Assembly (NCBI GenBank): GCA_027858455.1
Contig: JAQICQ010000005.1
Span: 1 to 10,615, forward strand
DNA: 10,615 bases
From: Elusimicrobiota bacterium
GTDB lineage: Bacteria > CG03 > SLGR01 > JAGXOG01
Reading direction: 5' to 3'
Below are positions 6,652 through 10,615 of the stretch, one piece after another. Position 1 is the first letter of the stretch, and each line of letters begins with the position of its first letter. The notes beneath the pieces were generated by a model that made no database searches, was not told the DNA's origin, and worked only from the letters and a program-made list of their open reading frames with translations. The position numbers were made by a program, and so were the translations under genes.

Positions 6652-6918
6652 TTAAATAGTCTTATCTAATTCAGAAATTAATTCGTCGATCTCGTTTTCA
6701 ATTAACTGACTGCTGCCTGCTTTCTTCTCCTGAAGTTTTAACTTTTCATCTATTAATTCAAGCGAAGCTTTCACCAGAAGAGCATAGCTGTCAATTATTC
6801 CATCTTTTTTTTCTATATTTTTTAATTTCTTTTCTAATTTATCGGCAAGCATCTGCACATGTAATGGCTGCCAATGCTTATTTGTTATTCTGTAATCTCG
6901 TTTACAGATTGTTATCAG
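6652..6918 (-). CDS. zapA: Cell division protein ZapA, 5' end disturbed
   Basis: ZapA stabilises FtsZ bundles at the division ring. The certain part, from GTG at 6858, reads VQMLADKLEKKLKNIEKKDG then IIDSYALLVKASLELIDEKL, the helix typical of the family. Upstream in the same frame lies LITICKRDYRITNKHWQPLH, a good match to the ZapA N-terminal beta hairpin (family: VTVRIFGREYTIR..DPEYL). No ATG, GTG or TTG begins that stretch. The frame has ATG at 6948, but an in-frame TAA at 6927-6925 interrupts after seven codons. I give CTG at 6918 as the working start (88 aa, a normal ZapA length), with GGGGA 13 bases upstream as a poor SD. Alternatives: GTG at 6858 (68 aa, no hairpin), stop readthrough, a true mutation or a base error. 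The gene ends at the first base of 6S RNA. Confidence 0.85.
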   Translation of the reverse strand: MITICKRDYRITNKHWQPLHVQMLADKLEKKLKNIEKKDGIIDSYALLVKASLELIDEKLKLQEKKAGSSQLIENEIDELISELDKTI

Positions 6919-6924
6919 TGTTTT

Positions 6925-6948
6925 TTATTTATCCCCGTTGGTTATCAT
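6925..6948 (-). other. Seven-codon in-frame leader ORF ahead of zapA
   Basis: ATG ATA ACC AAC GGG GAT AAA TAA, 9 bases after the ZapB-like stop and in the zapA frame. It could be the original zapA start cut off by a nonsense change, a leader peptide, or chance. A 7-bp inverted repeat, TCTGTAA/TTACAGA (6908-6889), follows 16 bases after the TAA. Confidence 0.5.
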
Positions 6949-6957
6949 CTTCTTTTT

Positions 6958-7206
6958 TTATATATTTATTTCTGCCATTCTGCTAAGGATTTTATCAATC
7001 TTAGCTTGTACTTCTTTTCTCTGTTCATTAAGTATCTTGTTTTTCTTAATAACCTCAGGTATATCCCGGTTCTGGCTGCTGAGGTATTCATAGTCTTTTG
7101 TTACCCGGCTGTATTTTTCTTTCAGCTCTTCATGCTGCTGGCGAAGTTCGTTATGTTTTTGTAAAAGGTTCCTGACTTTTAGTTTTAACTGATTATAACC
7201 TTTCAT
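6958..7206 (-). CDS. Small coiled-coil protein, ZapB-like
   Basis: An 82-residue, almost entirely helical and highly charged protein (for example LLQKHNELRQQHEELKEKYS) with heptad-like spacing of Leu and other hydrophobic residues; no membrane segment or signal. It has the size and character of ZapB-type and TIGR02449-type proteins, small coiled coils commonly encoded just upstream of zapA that crosslink ZapA/FtsZ at mid-cell. Here it lies between pheT and zapA, which supports that role. ATG at 7206 follows the pheT stop by 22 bases, with AGAGG about 13 bases upstream. Coiled coils give little family signal, so the function rests mainly on context. Confidence 0.8.
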   Translation of the reverse strand: MKGYNQLKLKVRNLLQKHNELRQQHEELKEKYSRVTKDYEYLSSQNRDIPEVIKKNKILNEQRKEVQAKIDKILSRMAEINI

Positions 7207-7228
7207 TTATTTACACAGGCCTCTTTAT

Positions 7229-9277
7229 TTACTCCGGCCTCAATGTAATGCCGAATTTATTTTCCAGCTCATTTAATATGTCTTCGATTAAAAAATCGAC
7301 CTTTTCCGAAGACAAAGTTTCCGAAGACAAAGTCTTTTCTTCAGAATTAAATTCAAGAGCATAAGTAATACTTTTCTTGCCGGCGCCGATTTTTTCCCCT
7401 ATATAACTGTCCGCTACTTCTGCTTTTTTTAATTCTCCCCCACCATTAACTTTAATAATATCATAAATGCTTTTATGTGTCAACTCAGCCGGGCATATAA
7501 GAGATATGTCCCTGTATATGGCAGGATAAGCGCTCCATTTTTTAAATCTCTTATTAGATATTCTGTCTTTATTTACCTCATCTAAAATAAGATACCCGCC
7601 TGTATATGCCTGATTTAAATTATAAGATTTAAGTAAACTTTCTTTAACGAGACCAAATTCACCGCTGAATTTTCCATCTATGGATAAAACGCCCGAGCGG
7701 CCTTTCTTAAAATAAGCTGAACTCCCGGAGTAGTTAAAGCTGTAATCCTGTTTAAGCGATTCTGTCAGAGCTTCCATACTGTTTTTTGCTTCAAAATATT
7801 CACTGCCTGCTGCGGTATACGCGATGTGGGAGTTTTCTAAAAAGTCATTTCCTTTTTTAAAAAACACCGGCCCTTTTTCAAAAAACTTAAGGCTCCGGCT
7901 CTTTCTGTTGGCATTATACCCGGCGACTTTTAAAAGCCCCGGCAATATAGATGGCCTGAGAATATCCATATCAACACTTATAGGGTTTTTTAACCGGACT
8001 AATTTTTCTTTTATTTCTTTAAATTCATTTGTGTAAATCCCTGTTATTTTATCAGAATCGGTAAGAGTATGGGTCAGCGACTCCCAGTAACCTCTTGCGC
8101 GAAGAGCATTTTCGGCTTCTGCAAACGGATCGCGAGGTTCAAAATACTTTGTTCCTGTCTTTAAATTGGGAAGCTTTGCGTCAATGCGGTCATAACCGTG
8201 TATGCGGGCTACTTCTTCTATTACATCCACAGGCCTGTGGACATCGTTTCTGTATGACGGCACCGTTACTTCAAAACTGCTACCTGTAAATTCAACCCCG
8301 AAATTTATGGACCTCAGATATTTTTTTATATTATCTTTATTTACGGATGTGCCCAGCAGAGAGTTTAACTGCTTAAGATCAACCTTAATTTTTTTTTGAG
8401 TCTTTTGAGAAACGTTAAGGGTATCAAAAGAAAGTTTTTCTCCTGCCGGCTCTGCTTTGCCTAATTGTTTAATTAATTCTACGGTTCGGGCGAGAGCATA
8501 TAAAATTCCGCCTTTATCAATCTCGCGGGCAAAGCGGTAGGATGCATTAGTTTTAACATTTAAAGTTCTTTCCGCCCTGGAGATACTTTGGGGAGAGAAA
8601 TATGCGCTCTCAACTAAGATATCTTTTGTAATATCATTCACGGAAGAATTTTCTCCGCCCATAATTCCCCCGGCGGCAATCGGCCCATTTTTATCTGCAA
8701 TTACAACTTCGCCTCCGTCAAATTTGCGCTGGACTCCGTCAAGCATAAGCAGACTTTCCCCTGCCCGGGCCAGACGGACCGTTACCGTATCACCGGAAAT
8801 CCTTTCAGCGTCAAAGGCGTGAAGAGGCTGGCCGGTTTCAAGCATTACATAGTTAGTTATATCTATGATATTATTTAAAGGCCTTACCGAACAGGCGCGA
8901 AGCCGCTTTTGCATCCATTCCGGAGACGGGCCAATAGTTATATCATTAATTTTCTGAAGGTGGTAAACCGGGCATTTTTCAGGGTTTTGTATATCTATTT
9001 TTAATAATATGCTTTCCTTTCCGGGAGAACTTTCATAATTTACTTTAGGTAAATTAATCTTCTTTTCTAATGCCGAGGCCACTTCTCTGGCCACCCCTAT
9101 AACAGAGGCGCAGTCACCCCGGTTGGGGGTAAGCTCTATATCAATAACGGTACCGGCGTCGGTATCGCTGACGGAATCCACTTCCAGCCCCCGCATGGTA
9201 AGTATTTCCCCCAGCCGATGCGGACTAACACCGGAAGTATCTACATATTCATTTAGCCACTTTAAAGGAATCTTCAT
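7229..9277 (-). CDS. pheT: Phenylalanyl-tRNA synthetase beta subunit, short form
   Basis: Beta subunit of the cytosolic alpha2-beta2 enzyme that charges tRNA-Phe. Seen: N-terminal MKIPLKWLNEYVD with MRGLEVDSV; then directly IDIELTPNRGDCASVIGVAR; the B3/B4 region with the RPLNNIIDITNYVMLETGQP then LHAFDAE motif (editing domain); B5 with DVIEEVARIHGYDRI; the catalytic-like fold (ALRARGYWESLTHTL, PISVDMDILRPSILPGLL); and a C-terminal FDX-ACB anticodon-binding domain (KWSAYPAIYRDISLI). At 682 aa it is about 110 residues shorter than E. coli PheT: the OB-fold (EMAP/Trbp111-like) tRNA-binding domain normally between residues 40 and 155 is absent. The junction is clean, so this is a natural short form. 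Odd: TLSSE is duplicated at 649-658 by a 15-nt repeat in the FDX-ACB domain. Start ATG has AGAGGG 7 bases upstream. Confidence 0.97.
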   Translation of the reverse strand: MKIPLKWLNEYVDTSGVSPHRLGEILTMRGLEVDSVSDTDAGTVIDIELTPNRGDCASVIGVAREVASALEKKINLPKVNYESSPGKESILLKIDIQNPEKCPVYHLQKINDITIGPSPEWMQKRLRACSVRPLNNIIDITNYVMLETGQPLHAFDAERISGDTVTVRLARAGESLLMLDGVQRKFDGGEVVIADKNGPIAAGGIMGGENSSVNDITKDILVESAYFSPQSISRAERTLNVKTNASYRFAREIDKGGILYALARTVELIKQLGKAEPAGEKLSFDTLNVSQKTQKKIKVDLKQLNSLLGTSVNKDNIKKYLRSINFGVEFTGSSFEVTVPSYRNDVHRPVDVIEEVARIHGYDRIDAKLPNLKTGTKYFEPRDPFAEAENALRARGYWESLTHTLTDSDKITGIYTNEFKEIKEKLVRLKNPISVDMDILRPSILPGLLKVAGYNANRKSRSLKFFEKGPVFFKKGNDFLENSHIAYTAAGSEYFEAKNSMEALTESLKQDYSFNYSGSSAYFKKGRSGVLSIDGKFSGEFGLVKESLLKSYNLNQAYTGGYLILDEVNKDRISNKRFKKWSAYPAIYRDISLICPAELTHKSIYDIIKVNGGGELKKAEVADSYIGEKIGAGKKSITYALEFNSEEKTLSSETLSSEKVDFLIEDILNELENKFGITLRPE
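7303..7333 (-). repeat. 15-nt in-frame tandem duplication inside pheT
   Basis: Two identical 15-base units (ttccgaagacaaagt on the plus strand at 7304-7318 and 7319-7333), with perfect period-15 identity over 7303-7333. They encode TLSSE twice in a row in the FDX-ACB domain, where the family has a single TL..E turn before the last helix. The exact identity points to a recent event. Confidence 0.95.
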
Positions 9278-9393
9278 TTCACAGCCCTCTTAAGTGTAAC
9301 TCTGAAAGCACTCATGAGCGCCCCTATAACAGTACCCATATAAATGTCTCCGAGAGTTTTATCTTTTATTATATTTTTAGTATTATTATACAT
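9274..9393 (-). CDS. Putative 39-residue small protein between pheS and pheT
   Basis: I do not recognise it. Translated by hand: ATG at 9393-9391, one base after the pheS TAA, running 39 codons to a TGA at 9276-9274 that overlaps the pheT ATG (ATGA). A GGAG (9407-9404) inside the pheS end lies 10 bases before the ATG. The peptide has a polar Lys/Asn-rich N-terminus, then IYMGTVIGALMSAF (residues 17-30), an uncharged hydrophobic stretch with a GxxxG motif, then a basic tail (RVTLKRAVK). It could be a small membrane or membrane-binding peptide made in the pheST operon. Exact fit to the gap, SD and coupled stop/start favour a real gene; its shortness and lack of a known family argue caution. Confidence 0.5.
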   Translation of the reverse strand: MYNNTKNIIKDKTLGDIYMGTVIGALMSAFRVTLKRAVK

Positions 9394-9394
9394 C

Positions 9395-10414
9395 TTAAAA
9401 CTGCTCCAGAAACCTCATGTCGTTTAAATAAAAAAAGCGCATATCGTTAATCCCGTATTTTAACATTGCCAGCCTTTCTACCCCCATTCCAAAAGCAAAC
9501 CCCTGCCACCGATTAGAATCCACATCGCAATGCTTAAATACTTCAGGATCTACCATTCCGGCCCCGAGTACTTCCAGCCATCCTTTCTGAGAACAGGAAC
9601 TGCAGCCTTTGCCGCCGCATATACGACAGCTTATATCCATCTCCGCCGAAGGTTCTGTAAAAGGAAAGTAAGACGGTCTGAATCTTGTCTTGACGGAGGT
9701 TCCCTCAAAGAAAAGTTCCGCAAATTCGGCCAGCACCCCTTTAAGGTCGGAGAAACTTATATCTTCCCCCACCATTAATCCTTCTACCTGATGAAATACC
9801 GGTGAATGCGAAGCATCAATTGTATCCCTCCGGTAACATTTGCCCGGCGCTATTATGTTATACGGCGGATCGTTGTTTTCCATTACTCTCACCTGAACGG
9901 GAGAGGTATGAGTTCTTAAAAGATTTTTCTCTTTATCTAAATAAAAAGTATCATGCATATCTCTTGCGGCATGGTCTTTGGGAATATTTAATGCGGTAAA
10001 ATTATGGTAAGCCGTCTCTATCTCCGGCCCATAAGCTATTCCGAAACCCAGCGAAGAAAATATATGTTTTATTTCCCGCAGAATACGGGTTACAGGGTGA
10101 ACCGAAGGAAGGGTTGAAAAATTGCCCGGCAAAGTAGGGTCAAAAATATCTTCCGCTTTATCTTTTTTATTAAATTGAGATTTTTTTTCCTCGATACATT
10201 TAGTTATGTCCGATTTTAAAATATTTAATTTCTTCCCCCAGGCAGGTCTCTCTTGCGGGCTTAGCGTCCCTAATTTCTTAAAAATCTCGTTTACTGCACC
10301 CGACCTGCCGATATATTTCACCCTCTCTTTTTCTACTTCTTTAAGGGAATCAGCCTCATTAACAGTTTCCCGGTAAAGACCGCTTATTTTTTTATATTCA
10401 TCTTGTAAAGTCAT
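9395..10414 (-). CDS. pheS: Phenylalanyl-tRNA synthetase alpha subunit
   Basis: Catalytic alpha subunit of cytosolic PheRS. 339 aa, typical. Seen: an N-terminal coiled-coil tRNA-binding arm (about residues 1-90); HPVTRILREIKHIFSSLGF (motif 1); LLRTHTSPVQVRVM; CYRRDTIDASHSPVFHQVEG (motif 2 region); RFRPSYFPFTEPSAEMDISC; and GFAFGMGVERLAMLKYGI with DMR (motif 3). A CxxCx4CxxC cluster at C263, C266, C271 and C274 precedes KGWLEVLGAGMV; this metal-knuckle insertion is common in PheS of many bacteria. ATG at 10414 overlaps the TGA of the upstream TPR gene (ATGA), with GGA 5 bases upstream. No T-box leader is possible here because the upstream gene abuts. Very secure call. Confidence 0.98.
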   Translation of the reverse strand: MTLQDEYKKISGLYRETVNEADSLKEVEKERVKYIGRSGAVNEIFKKLGTLSPQERPAWGKKLNILKSDITKCIEEKKSQFNKKDKAEDIFDPTLPGNFSTLPSVHPVTRILREIKHIFSSLGFGIAYGPEIETAYHNFTALNIPKDHAARDMHDTFYLDKEKNLLRTHTSPVQVRVMENNDPPYNIIAPGKCYRRDTIDASHSPVFHQVEGLMVGEDISFSDLKGVLAEFAELFFEGTSVKTRFRPSYFPFTEPSAEMDISCRICGGKGCSSCSQKGWLEVLGAGMVDPEVFKHCDVDSNRWQGFAFGMGVERLAMLKYGINDMRFFYLNDMRFLEQF

Positions 10415-10615
10415 TTTTCCATCATATTATCAACATGCTCTTTAGCAAGCTTATGGTTCGGATCAATTTTAAGGGCAAGGGTATATGTATCGCGGGCAAG
10501 CTCAAGCTGGTTGGCCGATTCGTAAGCTACACCCAAATTATATAAAACTTCGGTATTGTCTTCGTCTATTTTAAGAGCTTTCTTATATTCTTTAACTGCA
10601 TCCATGTATTTATTG
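10411..10615 (-). CDS. TPR-repeat protein (5' end outside window)
   Basis: C-terminal end of a tetratricopeptide-repeat protein; the frame is open to the window edge (NKYMDAVKEYKKALKIDEDN), so the Met at 10605 is internal. Two TPR units are visible: MDAVKEYKKALKIDEDN and VLYNLGVAYESANQLELARD followed by TYTLALKIDPN, with the usual Gly/Ala/Tyr pattern. TPRs are helical scaffolds for protein partners; nothing shows which. The stop TGA overlaps the pheS start, suggesting coupled translation. It is the only known-family gene here not ending in TAA. Confidence 0.88.
   Translation of the reverse strand, partial: NKYMDAVKEYKKALKIDEDNTEVLYNLGVAYESANQLELARDTYTLALKIDPNHKLAKEHVDNMMEK

Noticed and set aside
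6925..6927. Reassigned TAA (alternative genetic code) suggested by the zapA frame
   Set aside because: Nearly every other gene here ends in TAA at the family-expected C-terminus, so TAA is a normal stop.
9605..9640. Cysteine cluster in PheS as a novel zinc site
   Set aside because: The CxxCx4CxxC insertion before KGWLE is common in PheS of many bacteria.
10395..10615. T-box or other leader regulating pheST
   Set aside because: The TPR reading frame runs directly into pheS with an ATGA overlap, leaving no leader.

Overview
The window is a compact run of bacterial housekeeping genes, all on the minus strand, so transcription runs from high to low coordinates. In that order it holds: the end of a TPR protein, pheS, a possible 39-residue small ORF, a short-form pheT, a ZapB-like coiled-coil gene, zapA, the 6S RNA gene ssrS, rarA (mgsA), 5-formyltetrahydrofolate cyclo-ligase (fau/ygfA), rny, the ymdB-type phosphoesterase gene, folD, and xseA (cut by the left edge). 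There are no transposases, CRISPR arrays, tRNAs or phage genes. No gene-free stretch exceeds 300 bases; the largest gap, between zapA and rarA, is filled mostly by 6S RNA.

The organism is a bacterium using the standard code: nearly every gene ends in TAA, one in TGA. Base composition is moderately AT-rich, with many ATA codons. The zapA-ssrS-fau neighbourhood is the one known from gammaproteobacteria, but it sits here with rny-ymdB, pheST and an embedded rarA. That mixture fits a Gram-negative lineage outside the Gammaproteobacteria (Desulfo-type, Nitrospirota, Omnitrophota or Elusimicrobiota-like). This placement is an inference of low confidence.

Functional blocks: phenylalanyl-tRNA synthetase (PheS+PheT); FtsZ-ring accessory proteins (ZapB-like, ZapA); global transcription control (6S RNA); replication-fork maintenance and DNA repair (RarA, XseA); one-carbon folate metabolism (cyclo-ligase, FolD); RNA decay (RNase Y with its usual partner gene ymdB). 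Genes are tightly packed, with ATGA overlaps at TPR/pheS and at smORF/pheT and a 44-base folD/xseA overlap.

The unusual content lies inside the ordinary genes. (1) Three genes (xseA, fau, pheT) each carry an in-frame 15-nt tandem repeat at a different place; the repeats share a GAAA-containing DNA core but encode unrelated peptides. (2) FolD has isoleucine where the family's catalytic lysine should be, plus other motif changes. (3) zapA and fau have clear family N-termini that no in-frame ATG, GTG or TTG can supply without a stop or truncation. (4) A small ORF fills the pheS-pheT gap exactly, with an SD and an ATGA overlap. (5) The 6S RNA closing stem starts at the base after the zapA stop, and its 3' strand can instead form a terminator-like hairpin.
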